From: an uncultured Eubacterium sp.
GTDB lineage: Bacteria > Bacillota > Clostridia > Lachnospirales > Lachnospiraceae
Length of the DNA: 43,689 nt
Reading direction: 5' to 3'
Assembly: GCA_910589665.1 (NCBI GenBank)
Contig: CAJUTR010000024.1
Location: 1-43,689, forward strand
Position numbers and translations under genes: made by a program. Within the stretch, counting starts at the first letter, position 1; each line of letters begins with the position of its first letter. Shown here one piece after another: positions 6,750 through 14,885 of the stretch. The notes under the pieces are model-generated. The model was given only the letters and a program-made list of their open reading frames with translations, had not been told where the DNA came from and did not search any database.

Positions 6750-9383
6750 CTAATTCCTCTTTTCGTTAATAGCCGCCTGTGCTGCCGCCAACCGTGCAAT
6801 TGGTACACGGAACGGTGAACAGGATACATAATCCAAACCGATCTTATTACAGAACTCTACCGAAGATGGATCTCCGCCGTGCTCACCGCAGATACCACAG
6901 TGAAGCGCACTGTTTTCCGGCTTACCAAGCTTCAGCGCTGTCTCCATAAGTTTGCCGACACCAATCTGATCCAGTTTCGCAAATGGATCATTCTCAAAAA
7001 TCTTAGCGTCATAATAAGCATCCAAGAACTTACCAGCGTCATCACGGGAGAATCCGAATGTCATCTGTGTCAGGTCGTTTGTACCGAAGCAGAAGAAATC
7101 AGCTTCTTTCGCGATCTCATCCGCTGTCAGAGCAGCACGAGGAATCTCGATCATCGTACCAACCTCATACTTGAGGCTGCTTCCAGCTGCTTCGATTTCC
7201 GCATCTGCAGTCTCCACAACGAACTTCTTCACATATTTCAATTCCTTCACGTCTCCGATCAACGGAATCATGATCTCCGGTTTTACCGTCCAGTCTGCAT
7301 GTGCTTTCTGAACGTTGATTGCTGCTCGAATTACAGCTTTTGTCTGCATTTTTGCTATTTCAGGATATGTCACGGCAAGACGGCATCCACGGTGTCCCAT
7401 CATCGGGTTGAACTCATGGAGGGAAGCAATGAGCGCCTTAATGTCTTCTACCGATTTGCCCTGTGCGTCAGCCAATTTCTTAATGTCAGCCTCATCTGTC
7501 GGAACAAACTCATGCAACGGCGGATCTAAGAAACGGATCGTAACCGGATTTCCTTCCAACGCCTCATAAAGCGCCTCGAAATCACTCTGCTGGTACGGAA
7601 GGATCTTATCGAGAGCAGCTTCTCTCTCCTCTACCGTATCGGCACAGATCATTTCACGGAATGCAGCAATCCTGTCTTCCTCAAAGAACATATGCTCTGT
7701 ACGGCAAAGTCCGATACCCTCTGCGCCAAGTTCGCGTGCTTTCTTTGCATCAGCCGGTGTATCTGCATTTGTGCGGACTTTCATCGTGCGGTATTTGTCT
7801 GCCCAGTCCATGATACGGCCGAACTCACCAGCGATCGTAGCATCTACCGTCGGAATGATGCCATCGTAAATATTTCCGGTAGAACCATCGATGGAGATAG
7901 AATCTCCCTCTTTGAACTCTTTACCATTCAAAGTAAATTTCTTATTTGCCTCATCCATGTTGATGTCGCCGCAGCCGGATACACAGCATGTACCCATACC
8001 ACGCGCAACAACAGCTGCATGGCTTGTCATACCACCGCGAACAGTCAGGATACCCTGGGAAGCTTTCATACCAGTAATATCTTCTGGAGAAGTCTCAAGA
8101 CGAACGAGAACAACTTTCTCACCGCGGGCATTCCACTCTACTGCATCCTCAGCAGTAAATACGATCTTACCGCAAGCAGCTCCCGGAGAAGCACCAAGTG
8201 CTTTTGCCATCGGCGTAGCTGCTTTCAATGCAGCGGCATCAAACTGCGGATGAAGAAGAGTATCCAGATTACGAGGATCAATCATTACAACTGCCTCTTC
8301 CTCGGTTCTCATTCCCTCATCTACGAGGTCGCAGGCAATCTTAAGAGCCGCCTGAGCTGTTCTCTTTCCGTTACGTGTCTGGAGCATGTATAGTTTCTTA
8401 TTCTCAACCGTGAACTCCATATCCTGCATATCTCTGTAGTGGTTTTCCAGTGTAGAACAAACATCTTTAAACTGCGCGAATGCCTCTGGGAACTCCTGCT
8501 CCATCTGTGCGATCGGCATTGGCGTACGAACGCCGGCAACTACGTCCTCGCCCTGTGCATTTTTCAAGAACTCACCCATCAGCTTTCTCTCACCGGTAGC
8601 TGGGTCACGGGTAAAGGCAACACCTGTACCACAGTCATCACCCATATTACCAAATGCCATAGACTGTACGTTTACAGCAGTACCCCAGGAATAAGGGATA
8701 TCATTGTCACGACGGTATACGTTTGCACGAGGGTTGTCCCAAGAACGAAATACCGCTTTGATCGCGCCCATCAGCTGTTCCTTCGGATCATCTGGGAAAT
8801 CTGCGCCAATCTTCTCCTTATACTCTGCCTTAAACTGGTTTGCCAACTCTTTCAAGTCGTCAGCAGTCAGTTCAACGTCCTGCTGCACGCCGCGGTCAGC
8901 TTTCATCTTATCGATCAGTTCTTCGAAATATTTTTTCCCGACTTCCATTACGACATCGGAATACATCTGAATAAATCTTCTGTAGCAGTCCCAAGCCCAG
9001 CGCGGGTTGTTTGACTTTTCTGCTATAACTTCTACTACTGTCTCATTCAATCCGAGGTTGAGGATCGTATCCATCATTCCTGGCATAGACGCACGAGCAC
9101 CAGAACGAACCGAAACCAAAAGCGGATTTTCCTTGTCACCAAATTTCTTACCTGTAATCTCTTCCATCTTTACGATGTACTCGTTTATCTGACCCTGGAT
9201 CTCGTCATTGATCTCACGACCATCTTCATAGTACTGCGTACAAGCCTCTGTCGTAATTGTAAATCCCTGTGGTACCGGAAGACCGAGCGAAGTCATCTCG
9301 GCAAGGTTTGCGCCTTTACCACCCAAAAGCTCACGCATGTTGGCATTTCCTTCACTGAATAAATAAACCCATTTGTTTGCCAT
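6750..9383 (-). CDS. ppdK: Pyruvate, phosphate dikinase
   Basis: PPDK interconverts pyruvate, ATP and Pi with phosphoenolpyruvate, AMP and PPi. In anaerobic Clostridia it allows PPi-linked glycolysis or PEP formation. The 877-residue length is typical. The N-terminal ATP-grasp domain shows GGKGANLAEM and CGTGVAFTRDPATGE (251-265). The phosphohistidine domain has GGMTSHAAVVARG with His455, the residue number known from the Clostridium symbiosum enzyme. The C-terminal TIM barrel carries CRTEHMFF (560-567) and the catalytic-cysteine motif GICGEHGG (Cys832). The start has GGAGG upstream. It lies next to the ICE end; the promoter upstream has a G9 tract. Confidence 0.98.
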   Translation of the reverse strand: MANKWVYLFSEGNANMRELLGGKGANLAEMTSLGLPVPQGFTITTEACTQYYEDGREINDEIQGQINEYIVKMEEITGKKFGDKENPLLVSVRSGARASMPGMMDTILNLGLNETVVEVIAEKSNNPRWAWDCYRRFIQMYSDVVMEVGKKYFEELIDKMKADRGVQQDVELTADDLKELANQFKAEYKEKIGADFPDDPKEQLMGAIKAVFRSWDNPRANVYRRDNDIPYSWGTAVNVQSMAFGNMGDDCGTGVAFTRDPATGERKLMGEFLKNAQGEDVVAGVRTPMPIAQMEQEFPEAFAQFKDVCSTLENHYRDMQDMEFTVENKKLYMLQTRNGKRTAQAALKIACDLVDEGMRTEEEAVVMIDPRNLDTLLHPQFDAAALKAATPMAKALGASPGAACGKIVFTAEDAVEWNARGEKVVLVRLETSPEDITGMKASQGILTVRGGMTSHAAVVARGMGTCCVSGCGDINMDEANKKFTLNGKEFKEGDSISIDGSTGNIYDGIIPTVDATIAGEFGRIMDWADKYRTMKVRTNADTPADAKKARELGAEGIGLCRTEHMFFEEDRIAAFREMICADTVEEREAALDKILPYQQSDFEALYEALEGNPVTIRFLDPPLHEFVPTDEADIKKLADAQGKSVEDIKALIASLHEFNPMMGHRGCRLAVTYPEIAKMQTKAVIRAAINVQKAHADWTVKPEIMIPLIGDVKELKYVKKFVVETADAEIEAAGSSLKYEVGTMIEIPRAALTADEIAKEADFFCFGTNDLTQMTFGFSRDDAGKFLDAYYDAKIFENDPFAKLDQIGVGKLMETALKLGKPENSALHCGICGEHGGDPSSVEFCNKIGLDYVSCSPFRVPIARLAAAQAAINEKRN

Positions 9384-9423
9384 GTCTATAAATTCCTCCT
9401 ATAAAATATAGTATTGTGATTTT

Positions 9424-9450
9424 GACCTTCAAAATTGCATTTGAATGGTC
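9424..9450. repeat. Inverted repeat in the ppdK leader
   Basis: GACC-TTCAAA and TTTGAA-T-GGTC surround ATTGCA, with one bulged base. It lies between the predicted start of transcription (about 9453) and the ribosome binding site, so it would form a hairpin near the 5' end of the mRNA or act as an operator. Confidence 0.45.
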
Positions 9451-9459
9451 GCTGTGAAT

Positions 9460-9488
9460 ATTATAACACAACCCCCCCCCAAAGATAA
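9460..9488 (-). promoter_or_regulatory. ppdK promoter with G9 tract in the spacer
   Basis: On the minus strand a perfect -10 box, TATAAT (9460-9465), lies about 75 bases before the ppdK start. The 17-base spacer contains nine consecutive G (9472-9480). A weak -35 candidate, TTATCT, is at 9483-9488. The -10 box is convincing; the -35 is not. Length changes in the G tract would alter the spacer. Confidence 0.6.
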
Positions 9489-9565
9489 AGCACTTTTTTA
9501 CCAAAAAAACCTTTTTTAGGGCATTTTACAAAAATTTGCAGGATTTCTAGCAATTTTTTTCACTC

Positions 9566-11272
9566 TCACGTTCCAAAATACGAAAAGTGCATGTAATCTT
9601 TACGGCTTCCCCATAAACCACGTGAATATCCATACTTGCGGAATGCCTTTTCGATGTCGCCGTTCCTTTTGATGGAGTACGCGTATCTACCAGGCTTCCA
9701 ACAGCTTCCTGCTAATATCTTCTTTCCCTGCACCATATAGTTATAATTTGAATTGAGGTCAATGGCGAGTCCCTGTCCATGCTGTCCGCTTCTCGCAGAG
9801 TAGCCTCCAATCTCATAAATGGGCGCCCTTTCTTTTCCCCTGTAGATCTCCTGAAAGATCTTCTTCATCGTCGGCGCAATCTTTTTATGAACCGAAAACG
9901 TCTTCACCTTTGTTACCTTTCTTCCCGACATCCCACGGGCAAAATCCCATACCTTTACGCGGATTGTCGTCATATATTTCCCCGACTTGCGGTGATCATA
10001 CTCGGTCTTTTTATTCTGATAGATCCGCTTCCATCGATTCTGGTAGCTTTCGTTTTCATGTCCGTAATAGTCGGCATACCGATTATATGAAGCCACATTG
10101 CCCTCGATCGTCACGCCCTTTTTCACAGCGTATGCCATGATCTCGTAGTGATAGCACCTCCCGTTTTTAACTTTCGGCACCGTCAGTTTTGTTTTCTTCT
10201 CTCCTCGCAGCACCTTGTACTTCTTTGGTTTCCCTTTGCTCCATTCATTCTTTGTCTCGGAACGATAAATGATGTAGCCGTCCGCGCCGCTGACTTTCTG
10301 CCAGCTCAGTTTCATCTTCGCCGGTCCCGCCATCGTACTCTGGATTCCTTTCGGTTTTTCAAACGTCACCAAACATTTCACGACTGACGCCGAATAACTT
10401 TTCGTCACTTCTCCCAGCGCATATACTTTATAATAATAGGTCGTTCCGATCTCTAAGTCACGGTGTACCCATGAAGTTACCGAATCGTCCGGAAGGATGA
10501 CAGCCGTCTGGTAAGGTCCGTTCTCGGTCAGACTGTACTGGATTTCGTAACCATTCACGCCTTGCAGCATGTCCCACTCGATTTTCACGGAACTCTGGCT
10601 CAGTGCTTTTGCTGTAACATCTGTTACAATTTGCTGCGGCATGTCAGCACGGATGATATTGCTGTCTTCCGAAACTATATACCGTTTCGACGATCTTACC
10701 ATAATCTCGTAGGATTCCCCGATTTCCACATCCTCTTCTTCTACCGACAAAAATACTCCGCCCTGTGCCATGACAGCTTCATAACGGTCTGCGGCTAACT
10801 CGCTGATTTCCGTAAATCCTCTTCCACGTCCTACTTTGCGGATGTAAATAGAATACGATTGTGCTCCTTCTACGCTGGAAAATATAATGCGTATTCCCTT
10901 TTCATCCGCGGTTGCTGTATGTAAGATTGGCGGCGCTGGTTTTTCGTCTAAACCTGGTGTTGGACTCTCAAAAGGACTGCCTGTCGGTGTCGGGATCGTC
11001 GTCTGTTCAGGTAGTTCTGTCGGTGTCGGTGATTTGGCCGGTGCCATCGTTTTAGTAGGCTCCATTGTTTTAGTAGGCAATATTACTTTGGTCGGCGCTA
11101 TGGCATCCGCCGATGCCTGAGCAGCGGATACGGTTTCCGCGTTTATTTTAATCTGTTCTTCCGCTCTTAACTCTTGTTCTCCCTTTTCTGCCGCTTCTGC
11201 TGATACCGAAAAACCTGTTATGCTCAGCGAAACGATTAGATACAGTCTAAAACATGTTTTTAAAAGTTTCAT
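9566..11272 (-). CDS. Secreted M15-type peptidoglycan peptidase with Fn3-like repeats
   Basis: The 568-residue product starts with a signal peptide (MKLLKTCFRLYLIVSLSITG, cleavage near AEAAE). A Thr/Pro/Lys-rich linker with repeated PTKT-like units (about 45-105) follows, then three fibronectin type III-like segments (about 110-200, 210-305 and 310-395). The C-terminus is a VanY/CwlK-like M15 domain with HGQGLAID (zinc ligands His498 and Asp505) and DYMHF (Asp559, His562). M15 enzymes cut peptide cross-links or D-Ala ends of peptidoglycan. The start at 11272 is chosen over 11284 because GGAGAGG precedes it. It lies alone between the tpiA terminator and ppdK. Exact substrate (DD-carboxypeptidase or endopeptidase) cannot be told. 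Confidence 0.85.
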   Translation of the reverse strand: MKLLKTCFRLYLIVSLSITGFSVSAEAAEKGEQELRAEEQIKINAETVSAAQASADAIAPTKVILPTKTMEPTKTMAPAKSPTPTELPEQTTIPTPTGSPFESPTPGLDEKPAPPILHTATADEKGIRIIFSSVEGAQSYSIYIRKVGRGRGFTEISELAADRYEAVMAQGGVFLSVEEEDVEIGESYEIMVRSSKRYIVSEDSNIIRADMPQQIVTDVTAKALSQSSVKIEWDMLQGVNGYEIQYSLTENGPYQTAVILPDDSVTSWVHRDLEIGTTYYYKVYALGEVTKSYSASVVKCLVTFEKPKGIQSTMAGPAKMKLSWQKVSGADGYIIYRSETKNEWSKGKPKKYKVLRGEKKTKLTVPKVKNGRCYHYEIMAYAVKKGVTIEGNVASYNRYADYYGHENESYQNRWKRIYQNKKTEYDHRKSGKYMTTIRVKVWDFARGMSGRKVTKVKTFSVHKKIAPTMKKIFQEIYRGKERAPIYEIGGYSARSGQHGQGLAIDLNSNYNYMVQGKKILAGSCWKPGRYAYSIKRNGDIEKAFRKYGYSRGLWGSRKDYMHFSYFGT

Positions 11273-11326
11273 TTTCCTCTCCATTCCGAAACACCCACAT
11301 GGCGATATGATGTGTGACGCTTCCGT

Positions 11327-11369
11327 AAAAAGTTTGAGGCCCCAAAAAACAGATTGGAACTGGGGCCTC
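11327..11369 (-). terminator. Rho-independent terminator after tpiA
   Basis: On the minus strand GAGGCCCC pairs with GGGGCCTC around an 18-base loop, and a run of five U follows four bases later. It ends the gap-pgk-tpiA transcript and separates it from the M15 peptidase gene. Confidence 0.85.
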
Positions 11370-11383
11370 CTTAGTTATTGTAA

Positions 11384-12133
11384 TTATTTATAATTTACGA
11401 TCTTACCAAAATCGGCTTTCAAAGATGCGCCGCCTACCAGACCGCCGTCGATGTCCGGTTTTGTAAAGAGTTCCGCCGCATTTCCCGCGTTGACCGAACC
11501 GCCGTACTGGATGCGTATTTCGGAGGCGGTTGCCTCGTCATATACTTCTGCGATACAGTCGCGGATCGCTTTGCAAACTTCCTCTGCCTGATCGGAAGTT
11601 GCTGTTTCGCCGGTGCCGATCGCCCAGATCGGCTCGTAGGCGATCACGGCTTTCTTTGCCTGATCGGCTGTCACATTTTGGAAGGCAATCTTGATCTGCA
11701 TGCGGATCCAGTCGATGTAAATTCCCTGTTTTCTCTGTGTGAGGGATTCCCCGCAGCAGATGATCGGTGTGATTCCGTGTTCAAAGGCTTTTAATACTTT
11801 TTTGTTTACGGTTTCGTCGCTTTCTGCGAAGTATTCGCGTCGTTCGGAGTGGCCGATGATCACGTATTTCACGCCAGCATCCGTGAGCATGTTAGGGGCG
11901 ATTTCACCGGTGTAGGCGCCGCTTTCTTCGTAGTACATGTTCTCGGCGCCGATTTGGATGTTCGTGCCTTTTGCTGCTTCGATACATGGGATGATGTCGA
12001 TAGCAGGGACGCAGAATATGACGTCAGCTTCTTCGTTTGCTACTAAGGGTTTTAATTCATTGACAAGTGCTACTGCTTCACTTGGGGTTTTGTTCATTTT
12101 CCAGTTTCCTGCGATTATTTTTTTTCTTGACAT
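11384..12133 (-). CDS. tpiA: Triosephosphate isomerase
   Basis: TpiA interconverts dihydroxyacetone phosphate and glyceraldehyde 3-phosphate. The 249-residue length is normal. Catalytic residues are present: Lys12 in GNWKMN, His95 in IIGHSERRE and Glu167 in AYEPIWAIGTG. The phosphate-binding IQYGGSVNAGNA and DGGLVGGASL loops lie near the C-terminus. It is the third gene of a gap-pgk-tpiA cluster, but about 300 bases of repeats and a long hairpin separate it from pgk, so its expression may be partly independent. Confidence 0.98.
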   Translation of the reverse strand: MSRKKIIAGNWKMNKTPSEAVALVNELKPLVANEEADVIFCVPAIDIIPCIEAAKGTNIQIGAENMYYEESGAYTGEIAPNMLTDAGVKYVIIGHSERREYFAESDETVNKKVLKAFEHGITPIICCGESLTQRKQGIYIDWIRMQIKIAFQNVTADQAKKAVIAYEPIWAIGTGETATSDQAEEVCKAIRDCIAEVYDEATASEIRIQYGGSVNAGNAAELFTKPDIDGGLVGGASLKADFGKIVNYK

Positions 12134-12253
12134 ATTGAGGGTTCCTTTCTTTTTTTGGTTATAGTTCGGAGTTCGGGGACTTTAGCAGAATTTTTAGGTA
12201 GGGAGGTTTGGAGATGGATGAGTGGGGGCTCCGCGAAAGGGGTAGCCCTTCAG

Positions 12254-12356
12254 GCATCCTGCTCCGCTTCGCTACGCAGTCTGCACGCGGGCAGTCGCCC
12301 ATCCTTCTAGCATCCTGCTCCGCTTCGCTACGCAGTCTGCACGCGGGCAGTCGCCC
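12254..12356. repeat. Two-copy 47-bp direct repeat between pgk and tpiA
   Basis: Identical 47-base units lie at 12254-12300 and 12310-12356 (56-bp period). Each begins GCATCCTGCTCCGCTTCGCT and ends in a GC-rich segment. The second copy forms GCGGGC-GACT-GCCCGC with the next bases on the minus strand. It is non-coding in context, with a base composition unlike the flanks, and resembles REP-type intergenic repeats. Together with the hairpin at 12360-12420 it fills most of the roughly 300-base gap 12134-12434, where I see no gene. Confidence 0.8.
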
Positions 12357-12359
12357 GCT

Positions 12360-12420
12360 AAAATCCAGGACAGAAGCAAGAAATGATGCGAGCATCATTT
12401 TTGTTTCTGTCCTGGATTTT
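12360..12420. terminator. Long hairpin downstream of pgk
   Basis: AAAATCCAGGACAGAA pairs perfectly with its complement at the other end of this 61-base stretch. Inside it AAATGATGC pairs with GCATCATTT. On the minus strand it begins 14 bases after the pgk stop and ends in UUUU. It is symmetrical, so it could stop transcription from either side. It may also be a mobile repeat, given the adjacent 47-bp repeats. Confidence 0.7.
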
Positions 12421-12434
12421 GAAGGGCTTGTTGC

Positions 12435-13631
12435 TTACGCGTTGTTCGCTGCTGCTACGCCTGGGAGATCTTTTCCTTCCAAAAACTCCAAAGAAGCCCC
12501 GCCGCCTGTTGAAATATGTGTCATCTTGTCACCAAAGCCAAGCTGGTTTACGGCTGCTGCGCTGTCACCGCCGCCGATGATCGTCGTGGCGCCTTGCAGG
12601 TTTGCCATTGCTTCGGCTACGGCTACGGTTCCTTTTGCGAAATTCGGCATTTCGAAGCATCCCATCGGGCCGTTCCATACGACTGTTTTTGCTCCAGCTA
12701 CTGCCTCGGCAAACAGTTTCTGCGTTTCCGGTCCGATGTCAAGACCTTCCATATCTGCTGGGATCTCGCCGCGTCCGACAATCTTTGTATTGGCATCGTT
12801 TGAAAAATCGTCTGCCACGATCGTATCGATCGGGATCAAAAGTTTCACGCCTTTTTCTTCCGCTTTCTTTTCCATATCAAGCGCGTACTGCTTATAGTCT
12901 TCCTCAAGAAGGGATTTTCCTACTTCTTCGCCATGCGCTGCCATAAATGTATACGCCATACCACCGCCGATGATCAATGTATCTACTTTATCCAAAAGGT
13001 TCTCAATAACAGAGATCTTGGAAGAAACTTTAGCGCCGCCGAGAATGGCTACAAACGGTCTTTCCGGGTTATTTACCGCGTTTCCGAGGAAATCGATCTC
13101 TTTCTGCATCAAATAGCCGACAACCGCCGTATCTACATAGTTGGTCACGCCTACATTCGAGCAGTGTGCCCTGTGAGCCGTACCAAACGCGTCATTGACA
13201 AATACATCGGCAAGGGAAGCGAGATCCTTCGAAAAAGCTTCCTCATTCTTCGTCTCTTCCGCACGATAACGCGTGTTCTCGAGAAGAACAACATCTCCGT
13301 CTTTCATGGCAGAAACGGCTGCCTTCGCATTGTCACCCACGACGTTAGCGTCGGCTGCAAACGTAACTTCCTGGCCGAGAAGCTCCGAGAGACGAGTCGC
13401 TACCGGAGCCAGTGAAAGTTCCGGCTTCGGCTCTCCTTTTGGCTTTCCGAGATGAGAGCATAGAATCACTTTCCCTCCGTCCGCGATCAGTTTTTTAATG
13501 GTCGGGAGCGCTGCCACCAGACGATTTTCGTCCGTGATCTTTCCGTCCTGTAAAGGAACGTTAAAATCACAGCGAACCAGCACTCTCTGGCCCTTTACAT
13601 TAATATCATCCACAGATTTTTTGTTTAACAT
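12435..13631 (-). CDS. pgk: Phosphoglycerate kinase
   Basis: Pgk makes ATP from 1,3-bisphosphoglycerate and ADP. The length is 398 residues. Conserved segments include VLVRCDFNVPL (about 17-27), SHLGKPKG (about 59-66), HRAHCSNVG in the N-terminal substrate-binding domain, ILGGAKVSSKI (about 196-206), and the nucleotide-binding end TIIGGGDSAAAV (about 354-365). The start has AAGGAGATAACATA before the ATG. It follows gap in the same direction, with a strong terminator-like hairpin between them, and precedes tpiA. Confidence 0.98.
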   Translation of the reverse strand: MLNKKSVDDINVKGQRVLVRCDFNVPLQDGKITDENRLVAALPTIKKLIADGGKVILCSHLGKPKGEPKPELSLAPVATRLSELLGQEVTFAADANVVGDNAKAAVSAMKDGDVVLLENTRYRAEETKNEEAFSKDLASLADVFVNDAFGTAHRAHCSNVGVTNYVDTAVVGYLMQKEIDFLGNAVNNPERPFVAILGGAKVSSKISVIENLLDKVDTLIIGGGMAYTFMAAHGEEVGKSLLEEDYKQYALDMEKKAEEKGVKLLIPIDTIVADDFSNDANTKIVGRGEIPADMEGLDIGPETQKLFAEAVAGAKTVVWNGPMGCFEMPNFAKGTVAVAEAMANLQGATTIIGGGDSAAAVNQLGFGDKMTHISTGGGASLEFLEGKDLPGVAAANNA

Positions 13632-13662
13632 TATGTTATCTCCTTCCTTTAAGCTTCATAGC

Positions 13663-13701
13663 AAAAACGGGTTCGGTCCCATTGACAGACCGGACCCGTT
13701 T
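13663..13701 (-). terminator. Hairpin with U-tract between gap and pgk
   Basis: On the minus strand AAACGGGTCCGGTC pairs with GACCGAACCCGTTT (one G-U pair) around nine bases, and five U end the structure. It begins about 28 bases after the gap stop. A strong intrinsic terminator here would let gap be made in excess of pgk and tpiA, or protect the gap mRNA end. Confidence 0.8.
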
Positions 13702-13728
13702 GGGTTTCAATCAAATGCGAATTTCAAA

Positions 13729-14745
13729 TCAGGAAAGTTCGCTGAAGTATTTGATCGTTCTTACCATCTGGCTTGTGTATGAGTTCTCATTGTCATACCA
13801 GGAAACAACCTGTACTTCGTAAAGATCGTCGCCTACCGGGTTCACCATTGTCTGTGTTGCATCAAACAGGGAACCATATCTCATACCGATCACGTCAGAT
13901 GAAACGATTTCGTCTTCGTTGTATCCAAAGGACTCGTTTGCTGCTGCTTTCATCGCTGCATTGACATCCTCTGCGGTAACGCCGGCTTTTTTCACTACTG
14001 CTGTCAGGATCGTCGTAGAACCTGTCGGTGTCGGAACACGCTGAGCAGAACCGATTAGTTTGCCGTTCAGTTCCGGAATAACAAGGCCGATCGCCTTTGC
14101 TGCGCCCGTGCTGTTTGGCACGATGTTCACTGCAGCGGCACGGGATCTTCTGAGATCGCCTTTTCTCTGCGGGCCGTCCAGTGTCATCTGATCTCCTGTG
14201 TAAGCATGGATCGTAACCATGATACCAGACTGTACCGGAGCATACTTGTTCAGCGCATCTGCCATCGGAGCAAGACAGTTCGTCGTACAGGAAGCAGCTG
14301 AAATGATCGTATCCTCTGCTTTCAACGTCTCATGGTTTGTGTTGTAAACGATCGTCGGAAGATCATTTCCAGCAGGAGCCGAAATAACAACTTTGCGGGC
14401 ACCGGCATTGATATGTGCCTGCGCTTTCTCCTTTGATGTATAGAATCCGGAACACTCAAGAACAACGTCTACGCCAAGTTCACCCCATGGGCAATCATTT
14501 GCATCTGGTTTCGCATAGATTTTGATGGTCTTTCCGTCAACTGTGATGGAATCCTCACCAGCGGATACCGTTTCTGCTTTCTCATATTTACCCTGAGAAG
14601 AATCATACTTCAAAAGGTGAGCAAGCATCTTAGGGCTTGTCAGGTCATTGATCGCTACTACTTCGTATCCTTCTGCTCCAAACATCTGTCTGAAAGCAAG
14701 ACGTCCAATACGTCCGAATCCGTTAATCGCTACTTTTACTGCCAT
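13729..14745 (-). CDS. gap: Glyceraldehyde-3-phosphate dehydrogenase, type I
   Basis: GAPDH oxidises glyceraldehyde 3-phosphate to 1,3-bisphosphoglycerate with NAD and Pi. The 338-residue length is normal. The Rossmann motif GFGRIGR lies at 9-15, the catalytic Cys153 in SAASCTTNCLAP, and the MTLDGPQRKGDLRRSRAA loop near 200. The C-terminal SWYDNENSYTSQMV segment is intact. The ribosome binding site (AGGAGG) and a near-consensus promoter lie upstream. It heads the glycolytic cluster, followed by pgk and tpiA. Confidence 0.98.
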   Translation of the reverse strand: MAVKVAINGFGRIGRLAFRQMFGAEGYEVVAINDLTSPKMLAHLLKYDSSQGKYEKAETVSAGEDSITVDGKTIKIYAKPDANDCPWGELGVDVVLECSGFYTSKEKAQAHINAGARKVVISAPAGNDLPTIVYNTNHETLKAEDTIISAASCTTNCLAPMADALNKYAPVQSGIMVTIHAYTGDQMTLDGPQRKGDLRRSRAAAVNIVPNSTGAAKAIGLVIPELNGKLIGSAQRVPTPTGSTTILTAVVKKAGVTAEDVNAAMKAAANESFGYNEDEIVSSDVIGMRYGSLFDATQTMVNPVGDDLYEVQVVSWYDNENSYTSQMVRTIKYFSELS

Positions 14746-14819
14746 TTGTCGTTTCCTCCTAAATAAAATGATATACTTTTCTTCGTGTTTGTTAAAAAAT
14801 TTACAAACTTCTAAAACCT

Positions 14820-14848
14820 ATTCTACCCAATTTATCCAAAAATTTCAA
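14820..14848 (-). promoter_or_regulatory. gap promoter
   Basis: On the minus strand TTGAAA (14843-14848) and TAGAAT (14820-14825) are 17 bases apart, a near-consensus vegetative promoter. The transcript would start about 70 bases before the gap ATG. A small GGGAA-TTCG-TTCCC hairpin (14870-14883) lies upstream, right after the glgA stop. Confidence 0.75.
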
Positions 14849-14885
14849 GGGTAAATATGATTTTTTTCAGGGAATTCGTTCCCTT

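Noticed and set aside
7692..8393. Plus-strand ORF of 233 codons opposite ppdK
   Set aside because: It lies entirely within the ppdK coding region, has no family-like sequence and no supporting ribosome binding site; it is an antisense shadow.
9481..9565. Terminator after the M15 peptidase gene
   Set aside because: Only weak A/T-rich pairing (CCTAAAAAAGG with TTTTTTGG) is seen; no convincing stem.
12208..12897. Plus-strand ORF of 229 codons across the repeats and pgk
   Set aside because: Most of it is antisense to pgk and the rest is translated repeat DNA.
14870..14883. Terminator after glgA
   Set aside because: The GGGAA-TTCG-TTCCC stem is only five pairs and on the glgA strand is followed by A-rich, not U-rich, sequence.
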